DNA from: Candidatus Gastranaerophilales bacterium
GTDB lineage: Bacteria > Cyanobacteriota > Vampirovibrionia > Gastranaerophilales > Gastranaerophilaceae
Length of the DNA: 64,000 nt
Direction of reading: 5' to 3'
Assembly (NCBI GenBank): GCA_944325835.1
Contig: CALVBO010000002.1
Coordinates: 1 to 64,000 of the forward strand
The notes under the pieces: model-generated
What the model was told of the DNA's origin: nothing
The model's database searches: none
The model's input: the letters and a program-made list of their open reading frames with translations, nothing else
Shown here: positions 20,001 to 28,599 of the stretch, piece by piece
How the letters are laid out: every line of letters starts with the position of its first letter
Numbering within the stretch: position 1 is the first letter of the stretch
Program-made: the position numbers and the translations under genes

Positions 20001-23000
20001 AGATGAAATTAATACTGCCGTTCAGGAACAACTCGCTGCTAACGGCGAACAAGATTTAAGCGGCATGTCCGTTATTGAACTGCTTACTTTAATCATTAAT
20101 AACGGTATTCAATCTTCTGTTCTCGGTACAGAAAACACTGAAATTCTTGAAACTTTAAAATCACAACTTCCGCAATTAATCGAAAAAGCAGGAACTTCTG
20201 AAGCTACAACAGCAGAAGAACCTGCAGAAACCACCGGTGAAAACTCCGAAACTGCTGAACCTGAAACAGAAGAAGCTGACGGACAACAAAATAAAGAAGG
20301 AGAAAAGGATTCACCTCTCGCTCAATACAAAAATGACTTTAAAGCAGACCTTGCAACAAATGAAAGATATTCAACAGAAATCAGACAGGCAAGAGGTATG
20401 TCACCGATTTTGAAAACCTCTTTCTTCCTTGGCGCACCTGTTGAAAAAGCAAGCGCTAAAATTGAAGTTTCCAACGAACAAACCAATACTGCTTTAGATG
20501 AAGTTGAAAAAATGGAAACTGAAATTGAAAAAGCAGAAGAAGAAAAACGTCAGGCTCAAGAAGAAGGAGATGTAACCGGAACCCCAACTCCGGAAGCTGC
20601 GACAACCGAACAAGAAGATGATGAAAATGTTCCGGAAACAGAAGGCGAAACCGAATATGAAGATGAAGGTGTTTATGTTCCGGAATATACTAACTTCAAA
20701 GTAAGATTAGGCCGACTTGTTGAATATGAAGATGGAGATCCTGAAATTGAACAGGATAAAGATGCTGAAGATGAAACCAAAGACGCTGAAAAAGATGAAA
20801 AAAAATTAGAACAAAAAGGCGTAAAAGAAGAAAAGAAAGCTAAAACTAAAAAGAAAGAAGGAGCTAATCTAAGTAAAGAAATTGAAGAAGCAGGTAAACA
20901 AATTGAAGAAACAGATAAAATCCTTGAGGAACAACAAACTTTAGCAGAAGAACAAGGTACCGAAGGTGAAGAAGCACAACAATCCTCCATTCCTCCTGAG
21001 GATGCGGAAAGCGCTGCAGCTGAAGCTCAAACTCAAGAAGAAGAAGCAAATATGTTATCAGAAGAAGTTACAGCATTAGCAGCTGAAACTCAAACCGAAG
21101 TCGAAACAAAAAAAGCTGAAATCAATGCCGCAACAAATGAAACCCAGGGCATTGTGACAGAAATGAACGCAATTCAAGCAGGATTGGGTCAAGATCAAAC
21201 TAAAATGAAAACGTTAAGCAATCAACTAAAACGCGAAAGTAAAAAAGATTCCTCCGGCTCACAAAGTTCACAAGGCTCACAACAGCCAAAACAACCTCAA
21301 CAACCAAAACCGGAACCAAAAACAGTTAGACCTGATAAATCTGCAAAAGTTGAACAACCTAAAAAAGAAGAACCGGAAAAAGAAAACAATCCAACAACCC
21401 AAGAACCGGCAAATACTCCGGTAGTTCCGGTTCAAACCCGCGCTGTCAGCCAACCGGCGAATGCTTCAGAGCCAACGGTTCAAGACGCTCCGGAAGGGGC
21501 TGACAAAACTGAATATGCATCCGATCAAAATAAACAACCTGATTTTGTAGGCTTTGTTGCGCAAAGTGACAGTCTTGCATCAGGCAGCGTTCTTGTAAAT
21601 ACAAAGGCAAAAGCGACACCTGCACAAAATGGAAATAATAATAGCGGAAACTCCTCAAATCAAGGTGGAATTTTTGCTCTAAAGAATAAACAAAAACAGA
21701 ATGCTAAAAAAACTTCTGCTGCAAGAAAAGAAAAAACTCAAACCGCCGCAAATGAAGCTGTACAACAACCACAAATTGTTGCAGCAAAAAGATCTACCCC
21801 TAAAGCATTTGATATTGATTCAATGAATGGCAGCGGAGCAGACAAAACAAAATCTATAAGAACCAGTATGCAGGCACTTAGAACTGCAGCATTCAATAAA
21901 CAAGCTAAATTAAGCGCAATGGCAATCCGTGCTAACAACAATGTTATGGCAAACATTCAAAAAGAAGCACAGGCTCAAGCCGAAGCTGCAAGACAAGAAC
22001 GTTTAGCCAGAGAAAAACAAGAACGTATCGCAAAAATTAAAGAATATGCAGGATATGTTCAAGCTGTTGGCGGAGCTGTAACAATGGCCGGAACAGTAAC
22101 AAGTGCCATTGGTAAAAATCAAGCTGCAACAGGTGCATTTATAGTTACTACCGCACAAGAAAATATGGCAACAACAGCGGCACAAATAGTTGCTGCAGAA
22201 GGCAAACAAGTTGTTGGTACCACTACAATCACAATAGGTAATGCAACAATGACAATCGGTGCAGCAGAAACGACAACAGGTGTTGCAACAGAAACTGCCG
22301 GTGTGGCAACAACAACGGCCGGTGTTTCAACACAAGCTGCCGGTACTACAACAATTTCTGTCAGCACACCACTCTTAACATTTCCGACAACACCTGCCGG
22401 TACCGCCGGTGTCGCAGCCGGAACTACAACATTCGCTGCTGGTACAGCAACAGAAGCAGCCGGTGTCGCTACAACAACTGTTGGTGTCACGACTCAGGCA
22501 ACCGGTGCTGCAACTACTGCAGAAGGTACTGCAACTACCACAGAAGGTACAACAATGACAGCCGAAGCCGCTGCTGAACTGGTCGCAGGTAATACAGAAA
22601 TGGCTATTTTAGAAGGAACAATGGCTATTGGTATGGAACAAGAGATGGCTGGTATTGCATTATCTGCAACCGGTGATTTGATTCAAAGCATCGGTGCTTA
22701 TACAACAGCAGCAGGTGCAGCTGTAAGTTCCGGTGCCGATATTGCAAACGGCAACATTTTGGGCGGTATTGCATCAATTGTTGGAGCTGCGGCTTCAGTC
22801 GTAGGTATAAGCGCTAATCTTTCTACATTAGGCCAAGCTGCTGTTCAGGTCGGTGCGCAAGGTACTGCTCTTGCCGGACAATTAACTACTTCCGGGGCAA
22901 ACCAAAATAATAGCAACAACAATCAAGATCAAAAGAAAAAGAAAAAATTCAAAGAAAATGAAAGAACTCAAGGCATTATTGAAAAAACTGCCAACAAAAA

Positions 23001-23031
23001 AATGGCAGTAAGCAATCGTTTTAACAAATAG
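17008..23031 (+). CDS. Giant repetitive protein (2007 residues) with hydrophobic Gly-rich modules; function unknown
   Basis: The start is ATG 17008 (MSIEARMKAVIES), with AAAGGAAAG 7-8 nt upstream; the frame is open 38 codons farther up but without such a site. No signal peptide. Residues about 31-75 and 124-165 are a duplicated module (IYTDD...YYGYS / IYYTED...FFGYT, each followed by a short helix and an IxDWA motif). A coiled-coil region follows (about 210-330), then acidic linkers rich in E, T and Q. Two long hydrophobic GxxxG-rich modules lie near 614-745 and 865-1005, sharing WWNP and GTALTV/GLALTV; a third copy near 1104-1175 has lost its hydrophobic middle. A Pro/Gln-rich stretch (about 1425-1480) precedes a C-terminal Gly-Thr-Ala 7-residue repeat (about 1745-1857) and a basic tail. 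Probably membrane-associated. No characterised homologue recognised. Confidence 0.85.
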   Translation: MSIEARMKAVIESRSGNFYSFLDDFDTSDAIYTDDPTSPYYGYSVSEIFAAINDGETVPQTIIDWASDNSESKFEKPADPDFDFIEKYDADGNPVFTDPDKAKAYQLRMAHFNAVRQTIDSNSNIYYTEDESSEFFGYTYDEIIGMANNGVTIPDEILDWAYSMADANAVEMTTETEGASAHDLYISLKNNPLLNIKTITKIFVNKCQDQTQEIEAYLDEINPIEKEMEAARVDAETEKDKSLNNIKSLVKEWKYLQAKFESGEALSDADQQRFEELKGLFGEEDEKYQDTIDNTTRNFTNIRTKLSMVTGKAETAFDFGSETILISQELAEFEKTSKNRSVFGGLVNSGIIGVLSSVDLSGSKRFSETAHTVGMNTQYFADDVNTTIQEVQLLMQDTADTAGFDLEDPSYTVEPLTSDEGIVDPTFTVNTKSKQSTTPTETSSLDNDAATVEPPQAETEAAPAETNPENLDGSGAAETSEEGATDATEEGEQTDEEMMSDGESSLEEVDAKTLALPKLKRLIQDEGVDSEKKGKDALKLVEQLKAQSTVVEEKEEQVQEDTAEVKEASESEPEEGTQGTDNEGEMEEAQTTAAASQGDLESASEEESLTVQGLRETFQASTKANKKYSKDVDYANKEMKSSMYSGAFTIAGGGYMTGVGIYNVVQGTALLSAAGWWNPFITAIATYMINMGTMEIGLGSTMIASGTALTVSATEGMEINEEAGEKIGVSGEDITTATESLDQIEQEQTQGVEGEENKTENADEEENTEEPDEDDARKKDQTLLGKMYTGNEELPPQRSLVAADGKKSSAMGKENVSKLTTLERQIPSLIESTIEMEQAKQEQAAQSADPESTGSATNVQDPAEVYEEYRQDYNADLATNKTYQKDIKETNENAKLNLGYAATGTAAGTARTALGASEIALGTILAAQWWNPAAMMLGIALIKKGTEDTALGTEMLTVGLALTVNSTVTLAAGAIASAQVSESNDKTNESLETVNTIEDEINTAVQEQLAANGEQDLSGMSVIELLTLIINNGIQSSVLGTENTEILETLKSQLPQLIEKAGTSEATTAEEPAETTGENSETAEPETEEADGQQNKEGEKDSPLAQYKNDFKADLATNERYSTEIRQARGMSPILKTSFFLGAPVEKASAKIEVSNEQTNTALDEVEKMETEIEKAEEEKRQAQEEGDVTGTPTPEAATTEQEDDENVPETEGETEYEDEGVYVPEYTNFKVRLGRLVEYEDGDPEIEQDKDAEDETKDAEKDEKKLEQKGVKEEKKAKTKKKEGANLSKEIEEAGKQIEETDKILEEQQTLAEEQGTEGEEAQQSSIPPEDAESAAAEAQTQEEEANMLSEEVTALAAETQTEVETKKAEINAATNETQGIVTEMNAIQAGLGQDQTKMKTLSNQLKRESKKDSSGSQSSQGSQQPKQPQQPKPEPKTVRPDKSAKVEQPKKEEPEKENNPTTQEPANTPVVPVQTRAVSQPANASEPTVQDAPEGADKTEYASDQNKQPDFVGFVAQSDSLASGSVLVNTKAKATPAQNGNNNSGNSSNQGGIFALKNKQKQNAKKTSAARKEKTQTAANEAVQQPQIVAAKRSTPKAFDIDSMNGSGADKTKSIRTSMQALRTAAFNKQAKLSAMAIRANNNVMANIQKEAQAQAEAARQERLAREKQERIAKIKEYAGYVQAVGGAVTMAGTVTSAIGKNQAATGAFIVTTAQENMATTAAQIVAAEGKQVVGTTTITIGNATMTIGAAETTTGVATETAGVATTTAGVSTQAAGTTTISVSTPLLTFPTTPAGTAGVAAGTTTFAAGTATEAAGVATTTVGVTTQATGAATTAEGTATTTEGTTMTAEAAAELVAGNTEMAILEGTMAIGMEQEMAGIALSATGDLIQSIGAYTTAAGAAVSSGADIANGNILGGIASIVGAAASVVGISANLSTLGQAAVQVGAQGTALAGQLTTSGANQNNSNNNQDQKKKKKFKENERTQGIIEKTANKKMAVSNRFNK

Positions 23032-23060
23032 TTTATGGGGCAGATACAAGACCTGCCCCA

Positions 23061-23345
23061 CTAGCCATACAGTATTTGTACATCATCCAGATTGGTTGTA
23101 CGTTTGGCATTGAATAAATCATACTTTACCTGTAAATTCATCCAAAATTCAGCATCAGAGTTGAAGGCTTTGGCAATTTTTAATGCCATTACAGGGCTTA
23201 TAGCTGCTTTACAGTTAATTATATCGTATACAGTTTTTCGTGATACGCCAAGCATTAATGCTACTTTTGCTATAGATAAATTCAATTCATCAATATAACC
23301 GGTCTTTAATAATTCTCCCGGATGCGGCGGGTTAAACATCGACAT
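23061..23345 (-). CDS. higA: HigA-type antitoxin
   Basis: 94-residue XRE-family helix-turn-helix protein beginning MSMFNPPHPGELLKTGYIDEL. The HPGE near the N-terminus and the helix-turn-helix LSIAKVALMLGVSRKTVYDI are hallmarks of the HigA/VapI group. AAAGGT lies upstream. Follows higB by 19 nt. Neutralises HigB and is expected to repress the promoter at 23650-23678. Confidence 0.92.
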   Translation of the reverse strand: MSMFNPPHPGELLKTGYIDELNLSIAKVALMLGVSRKTVYDIINCKAAISPVMALKIAKAFNSDAEFWMNLQVKYDLFNAKRTTNLDDVQILYG

Positions 23346-23364
23346 AATATTATACCTTTCTTTT

Positions 23365-23643
23365 TTAGTGGTAATCCTGATAGTCTACAATATATACATC
23401 TTCATCTTTAAACTCAAAGGTCACACGCCAATTAGCCTGAACTGTTATTGAATATAAATTCTGCATCTCACCTTTCAGTTTATGCAAACGGAATGCAGGG
23501 ATATTCAAAACATCAATTGTTTTTGCAGTATCAAGAGCACCCAATATCAATCTTAATTTATTCGCATGTGCTGATTGAATACCTTTAGTACTGCCTGTTT
23601 CATAAAATAAGCGCAACCCTTTGTGCTTAAACGACTTTATCAT
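23365..23643 (-). CDS. higB: HigB-type mRNA interferase toxin
   Basis: 92-residue RelE-superfamily toxin that cleaves mRNA at the ribosome. Sequence MIKSFKHKGLRLFYETG, LHKLKGEMQNLYSI, NWRVTFEF and final DYQDYH match HigB. The ATG at 23643 is taken because homologues start with MIKSF; an in-frame extension to 23685 would run back into the promoter. No Shine-Dalgarno precedes the ATG, which sits at the predicted transcription start. Toxin-first order with higA, as usual for this family. Confidence 0.92.
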   Translation of the reverse strand: MIKSFKHKGLRLFYETGSTKGIQSAHANKLRLILGALDTAKTIDVLNIPAFRLHKLKGEMQNLYSITVQANWRVTFEFKDEDVYIVDYQDYH

Positions 23644-23649
23644 ATAATT

Positions 23650-23692
23650 ATTATAAATCAGATTTTGTATATTGTCAAGTAACACTATACAA
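23650..23692 (-). promoter_or_regulatory. Consensus higBA promoter and probable HigA operator
   Basis: Minus strand TTGACA (23678-23673), exactly 17 nt, TATAAT (23655-23650): a perfect sigma-70 consensus. It overlaps the mtnA 3' end. The inverted repeat TTGTATA-N14-TATACAA (23692-23665) covers the -35 and is a likely HigA site. The predicted start is at or within a base of the higB ATG. Confidence 0.85.
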
Positions 23693-24746
23693 TGTTGAAT
23701 ACATCAGAAATTGCTTTTTTATAATCAGGTCTTAAAATTCCTTTTTCAGTTATAATACCTGTGATTAATTCGTGCGGTGTAACATCAAACCCCGGGTTAA
23801 TAACGTTAACTTCTTTTGCACAGATAATTTTACCGTTAATATGGGTCACTTCTTCTCTATCGCGTTCTTCAATAACTATTTCATCCCCGCTTGCGATTGA
23901 GGTATCAATTGTTGATAAAGGAGCCGCAATATAGAACGGAATATTATGATACTTAGCCGCAATTGCAACGGTGTAAGTTCCTATTTTATTGGCGGTATCA
24001 CCGTTTGCAGCAATTCTGTCCGCGCCGACAACCACCATATCAATCATACCTTTTTTCATAAAATATGAACACATTCCGTCTGTTATAAGCGTTGTCGGAA
24101 TTCCATCCATTGTAAGTTCAAATGTCGTAATTCTTGCCCCTTGCTGACGCGGTCTGGTTTCATCTGCAAATACCTGAACTGTATTATCTTTTGCAAACGC
24201 AGAACGCACAACACCTAATGCTGTTCCGTATCCGACGGTTGCTAAAGCGCCGGCGTTACAATGAGTCAAAATCGTCGCGCCTTTAGGCACAACTTCCGCA
24301 CCATAATCACCGATTTTTTTATTAATTGCGATATCCTCATTTTCCATTTTTATCGCATTAGCTTTTAATTCCTCAATAATTCCGGCAATATCTTTTTGAC
24401 TTTCACGGATAACTTCTTTTTGTTTTTTGACCGCCCACATCAAATTTACCGCTGTCGGGCGGGATGTCGCCATATAATCTGCTTTCTTCAAAAGTTCAGC
24501 AACAAAATCTTCACGGGAAAGGCCTTTTTTAGCCAGTTCCTGCGCAAATAAAATTACGCCGTGCGCGCCTGCAATACCGATTGCCGGAGCTCCGCGCACA
24601 ATCATTGTTTTTATTGCCGCAAACATTTCTTCGCCGCTTGTAATATTTACATACTTGAATTCATGCGGGATTACTGTTTGATCAATCATTTTTGAATAAG
24701 TATCCACCCATTCAATTGTTTTTATTTTTGAATTAAATTCTGTCAT
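23685..24746 (-). CDS. mtnA: Methylthioribose-1-phosphate isomerase
   Basis: Aldose-ketose isomerase of methionine salvage, recycling the methylthioadenosine produced by polyamine synthesis. 353 residues with IVRGAPAIGIAGA, ATSRPTAVNLMWA, LTHCNAGALATVGYGTAL (catalytic Cys), DETRPRQQGAR and VGADRIAANGDTANKIGTY (catalytic Asp). These separate it from eIF2B-like homologues. speD lies at 53965 in the same window, which fits methylthioadenosine recycling. AAAAT spacing to the upstream membrane gene is 1 nt. Confidence 0.95.
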   Translation of the reverse strand: MTEFNSKIKTIEWVDTYSKMIDQTVIPHEFKYVNITSGEEMFAAIKTMIVRGAPAIGIAGAHGVILFAQELAKKGLSREDFVAELLKKADYMATSRPTAVNLMWAVKKQKEVIRESQKDIAGIIEELKANAIKMENEDIAINKKIGDYGAEVVPKGATILTHCNAGALATVGYGTALGVVRSAFAKDNTVQVFADETRPRQQGARITTFELTMDGIPTTLITDGMCSYFMKKGMIDMVVVGADRIAANGDTANKIGTYTVAIAAKYHNIPFYIAAPLSTIDTSIASGDEIVIEERDREEVTHINGKIICAKEVNVINPGFDVTPHELITGIITEKGILRPDYKKAISDVFNIV

Positions 24747-24747
24747 T

Positions 24748-25209
24748 TTATTTTTTCCCTTTTAGATTATCTTTAAATGTTCCGATACTGTTTGTTAAAT
24801 AAAAGTATAGCATAGATGTAAACGCGTTGAACATTACACTTACAATTGAGATAAAAATTGTAAACATCAATATCAAACCCGGAGTGCTCAGTTTAAGCAT
24901 TAACACAAAACCGCCGAGATAGCCGATTGCAAAAACAGTGCTCAAAAAATAAATAAGCGGCAAATATATGATTGAAAACACGATATAGGAAACAAACCCG
25001 CAAAGAGCGCCTATCCATAGACTTTGTGTGACCGTAAAGATTTTGAGAGTTCCGGCTCTATGTAAAAGGATTATCACAGGCAGCGAAACACAGGTCATAA
25101 GGATAAATACCGATATTTTCACAACAACAGGCAGAAGTGCAAACAGAGCCAGAGCAACACCACATAATGCACTTAAAATCAGAATTTGCTTAAAGGTTTC
25201 TTTCTCCAT
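24748..25209 (-). CDS. Small integral membrane protein of unknown function
   Basis: 153 residues with four or five hydrophobic segments (for example LSALCGVALALFALLPVV, SVFILMTCVSLPVIIL and TFIFISIVSVMFNAF-type stretches) and short charged ends. Lies between the TPR protein and mtnA in the same direction, with tight spacing. No family recognised. Confidence 0.75.
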   Translation of the reverse strand: MEKETFKQILILSALCGVALALFALLPVVVKISVFILMTCVSLPVIILLHRAGTLKIFTVTQSLWIGALCGFVSYIVFSIIYLPLIYFLSTVFAIGYLGGFVLMLKLSTPGLILMFTIFISIVSVMFNAFTSMLYFYLTNSIGTFKDNLKGKK

Positions 25210-25223
25210 TTTTACCTGCTAAC

Positions 25224-26966
25224 TTATTTAAATTCAAATGGCGGGTTATTCGGGAAGGCTTCATTTGCCTGAGCCTGAAGTTTTTTCAATGCGGCATACT
25301 GTTCTGTCCTGTAATAAATTTGTGCAAGAAGTCCGTAACCCATTAAGGAGTTATATTCATCAACCGAAATAGCGGCAAATTTTTCTGCTCCTTCATAATC
25401 CCCGTTTAAGAAACGCGTATATGCTTCTATATAAGTGCTGCATTTGGATTCCCGAATTGAGTAAGCCTTATCTGCACACTTTTGAGCATCGGCATAATTC
25501 CCGACTTTAATATAGACACAAGCCAAATTCATTAAGAGCCTATGAAATGCTTCTTTATTTCCAACAAATTGTATTGCTGTTTGGAAGGCTTTTAAGGAGT
25601 CATTATATTTTGCCTGTTGATAATAGATAAATCCCAAATTAAAATAAACATTAAAAAGATTATTTTTATCATTTAACGATTTTAATGACAATTTATAAGC
25701 CTCAAGTGCTTCCAGATAGCGGTGCTGGGAACTGTATGTATCACCGACTTTCACGTAAACCCGTGCTTTAAACGCCGCATCATTAAGCAATACAATACTT
25801 CTTGAATATACTGCCAGAGCTTCGTCGTATTGACCGTGCTCGCTATAGTAATTTGCAAGAGCAATGTGCAATGACGGTAAATCAGGGGAACGTTCAATAT
25901 TATAAAGAATGGCCTTTTCAGATGTTACAGAACGTTCAATAGTATCACCCCAGATTTCCTCCGGTTTAATAAGTTTTTTCCTTTGTTCTTCGGAAAATTC
26001 CGTGTTGGTTTTATCCGGCAAAACAGAATAAATCAATTTAAGAGTATTTATATCAGCGACATTAATTTCCGGTCTTACACTTTCATTCTTGCTGGCTACC
26101 GGATAATAAAGGACTTTATTTTTAAAAATTCCGCTATGACCTCTAAGCCCTAAAGAGTGGCCTATTTCCCGGAGTGCAAATGCGTAAACGAGGTCTTCGG
26201 CATAGATCTCGCCATTACAATCTTTATAAGTTAAATCAATATTAGATTTTTTGATGTATCCGTTTTCATCATAAGTAAAATACTGTTTAGAAGTAACCGA
26301 TGACTGATCTGTACTGCAAGAACGGTAAAAATCCTGCGGATAATCACAAATTATGTCAGCTTGTTCCGGCGAATCAACATATTGAAAGCTTATAAACCCG
26401 TTTGTCGTATCAGACCACTTGGTAAAAGCATTATAAATTTCGTTAATATGAGAAGGCGGAACTTCTGGCGGTTTTTGAATATAAACTTTTAACGGAAAGC
26501 TTTCAGGATTCCAGCGTTCCAGAGTACCATAGGAGAGGACACTATCAATATAGTTCTCGCCGACCTTCTGGTTAATAATTTCACGTTTCTTTTGCAGCAA
26601 ATCCTCATTTTTAATACTGTCAAAATATAATTTATCCGGCATTTCTTTAACATTAAGTTTAAAGGTATAGCCCGCATGGCTGGAGGTTTGCGCATCTTCC
26701 TCATTTAAAAACATATTAAGTTCGTCTTCGGCAGAAGAAGTATAGCCTAAATCAAGAATTTCATTAACAGCCTCATCTGAGGCTTCAACTGTTTCATTAT
26801 CTTTTACCATTTCTTCTGCAGCACGATTTTTAGCCGAATTTGTATCTTTTGGAATAAATAACTTGGCCAGAGCGATAATGCACCAGATAACAATGGCTAT
26901 TAAAGAAATTATTGTTAACCATTTTATCGCTAAATTCAGATTATCTTCAAAATCATCAAACTGCAT
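25224..26966 (-). CDS. Membrane-anchored matrixin-like protein with TPR repeats; first zinc His lost
   Basis: 580 residues. One N-terminal transmembrane anchor (about 14-36), an acidic linker, then a matrixin-like domain (about 150-320) with WNPESFPLKVYIQ and the zinc region REIGHSLGLRGHS at 266-278. Known relatives read HExxHxLGxxGHS; here R266 replaces the first zinc His while E267, H270 and H277 remain. The C-terminal half (about 360-560) consists of TPR repeats (YYSEHGQYDEALAVYSRSI and others). It is probably a non-catalytic binding protein or a strongly altered peptidase. Follows ruvC by 9 nt. Confidence 0.82.
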   Translation of the reverse strand: MQFDDFEDNLNLAIKWLTIISLIAIVIWCIIALAKLFIPKDTNSAKNRAAEEMVKDNETVEASDEAVNEILDLGYTSSAEDELNMFLNEEDAQTSSHAGYTFKLNVKEMPDKLYFDSIKNEDLLQKKREIINQKVGENYIDSVLSYGTLERWNPESFPLKVYIQKPPEVPPSHINEIYNAFTKWSDTTNGFISFQYVDSPEQADIICDYPQDFYRSCSTDQSSVTSKQYFTYDENGYIKKSNIDLTYKDCNGEIYAEDLVYAFALREIGHSLGLRGHSGIFKNKVLYYPVASKNESVRPEINVADINTLKLIYSVLPDKTNTEFSEEQRKKLIKPEEIWGDTIERSVTSEKAILYNIERSPDLPSLHIALANYYSEHGQYDEALAVYSRSIVLLNDAAFKARVYVKVGDTYSSQHRYLEALEAYKLSLKSLNDKNNLFNVYFNLGFIYYQQAKYNDSLKAFQTAIQFVGNKEAFHRLLMNLACVYIKVGNYADAQKCADKAYSIRESKCSTYIEAYTRFLNGDYEGAEKFAAISVDEYNSLMGYGLLAQIYYRTEQYAALKKLQAQANEAFPNNPPFEFK

Positions 26967-26975
26967 ACATCCTCA

Positions 26976-27443
26976 CTATATATTCCGAGTATGACATATT
27001 GCTATCGCAATTGCATCAATCGTATCGTCTAATTTTGGTAATTTGTCAGTTGAAAGTGAGAGTTTAACCATTTTTTCAACTTCCTTCTTGTCAGCTCTGC
27101 CATACCCTGTCAGAACCTGCTTTACTTCCATTGGAGTGTATTCAAATATCGGTATATTAAACTTCTCAAGTACAGTTAATATTACGCCTCTGGCATGCGC
27201 TACCGGCATTACGGTCGTCCGGTTTCTAAAGAAAAAAAGTTTTTCAATAGCTGCGGCATCCGGTTGGAATTTATTAACTATCAGCTCCATATCATTATAT
27301 ATCTCTAACAATCGGGCTGATTCCCGTGAGGTTTTGTCAGTTCGTATAGACCCCGACGATAGAAGGTCAGGGGTTCCATTTTCATACTCTAACACGCCAT
27401 AACCAACTATTGCCATTCCAGGATCAATACCTAATATTTTCAT
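26976..27443 (-). CDS. ruvC: Holliday junction endonuclease RuvC
   Basis: Resolves Holliday junctions with RuvAB. 155 residues from the ATG at 27443 (MKILGIDPG), chosen because the family starts exactly there; 12 extra codons are open upstream. Catalytic acids: D7 in GIDPG, E in AIEKLFFFRN, and the pair in DDTIDAIAIAICH. No ruvA or ruvB nearby. Confidence 0.95.
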   Translation of the reverse strand: MKILGIDPGMAIVGYGVLEYENGTPDLLSSGSIRTDKTSRESARLLEIYNDMELIVNKFQPDAAAIEKLFFFRNRTTVMPVAHARGVILTVLEKFNIPIFEYTPMEVKQVLTGYGRADKKEVEKMVKLSLSTDKLPKLDDTIDAIAIAICHTRNI

Positions 27444-27503
27444 AATATTTATTATAGCAAAACCTGATATATTATGCAAACATTTGGTCTAAAAAAATTT
27501 TTT

Positions 27504-27512
27504 TGTTATACT
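27504..27512 (+). promoter_or_regulatory. Extended -10 promoter of trpS
   Basis: TGTTATACT (TGn plus TATACT), 27 nt before the ATG. GAAAGGAAG is the Shine-Dalgarno. Confidence 0.6.
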
Positions 27513-27538
27513 AAAGGTGTATAGAAAGGAAGCCAATA

Positions 27539-28573
27539 ATGAAAGAAAGAATAGTATCAGGTATGAGATCAACCGGCAAATTGCACCTCGGACACTATCT
27601 GGGTGTAATTGACAACTGGGTAAAATTACAAGAAAAATATGAAAGCTATTTCTTTGTTGCAGATTGGCATGCCCTTACTACAAAATATGACAAAACCGAA
27701 AATTTAAAACAGGATGTAAACGATGTTGTAATCGACTGGCTGGCTTCCGGCATTGACCCGGAAAAATCAACGATTTACGTACAATCGCTTGTGCCGGAGA
27801 TCGCAGAATTACACATTTACCTGAGTATGATTACACCTCAAAACTGGGTTGAGCGCGACCCGACCTTAAAAGATATGGCAAAAGCCCTGCGATTAAAAGA
27901 AGGTTCGTCACAAGAAGAAGATAATGAAGCAACACTAAAATCTCAAATTAATTACGGCCTGCTCGGCTATCCCGTCCTTATGAGTGCTGATATTATGGCA
28001 CTTAACGCGCAATGCGTGCCGGTTGGAATTGATCAGGTGGCACACATTGAAATCACCCGCGATATTGCAAGAAGATTTAATAATATTTACAAAACAGACT
28101 TCTTCAACGAACCGAAACCAATATTGAACGAATGCTCTTTAATCTGCGGGCTTGACGGAAATAAAATGGGTAAATCTTTTAACAATGATATAAAGATTTC
28201 CGATAGTGAAGAAGTTACAACAAAAAAGATAATGACCGCGATTACGGACACAAACCGCATAAGGAAAGACGATTTAGGCAATCCTGAAAACTGTCTTGTC
28301 GCATTTAAATACTGGAAAATTTTCGGCAATCCGGAAGAAATTGCACTTACAGATAAAGAATGCCGTGCGGCAGAGCGCGGATGCGCACAATGCAAACGTG
28401 AACTTGCAAGAGTCATTAACGAACGCCTTGCACCAATTCGCGAAAGACGTCGTTATTATGAAAACCACCCTGAACTCGTCCGTGAAATAATCAACACCGG
28501 AAGCGCAAGAGCGAGAGGTAAAATTCAGGAAGTAGTCAGAGAAGTAAGAGAAATTATCGGAATGTATAAGTAA
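27539..28573 (+). CDS. trpS: Tryptophanyl-tRNA synthetase
   Basis: Charges tRNA-Trp. 344 residues with the class I HIGH motif as HLGH (GKLHLGHYLG, about 13-22), SADIMALNAQCVPVGIDQ, and KMSKS as KMGKS. The C-terminal third (ECRAAERGCAQCKRELARVI) is the Cys-containing anticodon-binding tail seen in one TrpS subgroup. Confidence 0.96.
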   Translation: MKERIVSGMRSTGKLHLGHYLGVIDNWVKLQEKYESYFFVADWHALTTKYDKTENLKQDVNDVVIDWLASGIDPEKSTIYVQSLVPEIAELHIYLSMITPQNWVERDPTLKDMAKALRLKEGSSQEEDNEATLKSQINYGLLGYPVLMSADIMALNAQCVPVGIDQVAHIEITRDIARRFNNIYKTDFFNEPKPILNECSLICGLDGNKMGKSFNNDIKISDSEEVTTKKIMTAITDTNRIRKDDLGNPENCLVAFKYWKIFGNPEEIALTDKECRAAERGCAQCKRELARVINERLAPIRERRRYYENHPELVREIINTGSARARGKIQEVVREVREIIGMYK

Positions 28574-28599
28574 AAAGAGGGGCAAGCCCCTCTTTTTTT
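28573..28599. terminator. Bidirectional terminator shared by trpS and pseudopilin C
   Basis: AAAAAGAGGGGC-AAG-CCCCTCTTTTTTT, with A and T runs on both sides, between two convergent genes. The T run overlaps the end of gene C. Confidence 0.88.

Noticed and set aside
22240-22575. CRISPR-like or tandem DNA repeat array
   Set aside because: The period is seven codons inside an open frame, with diverged DNA and no spacers.
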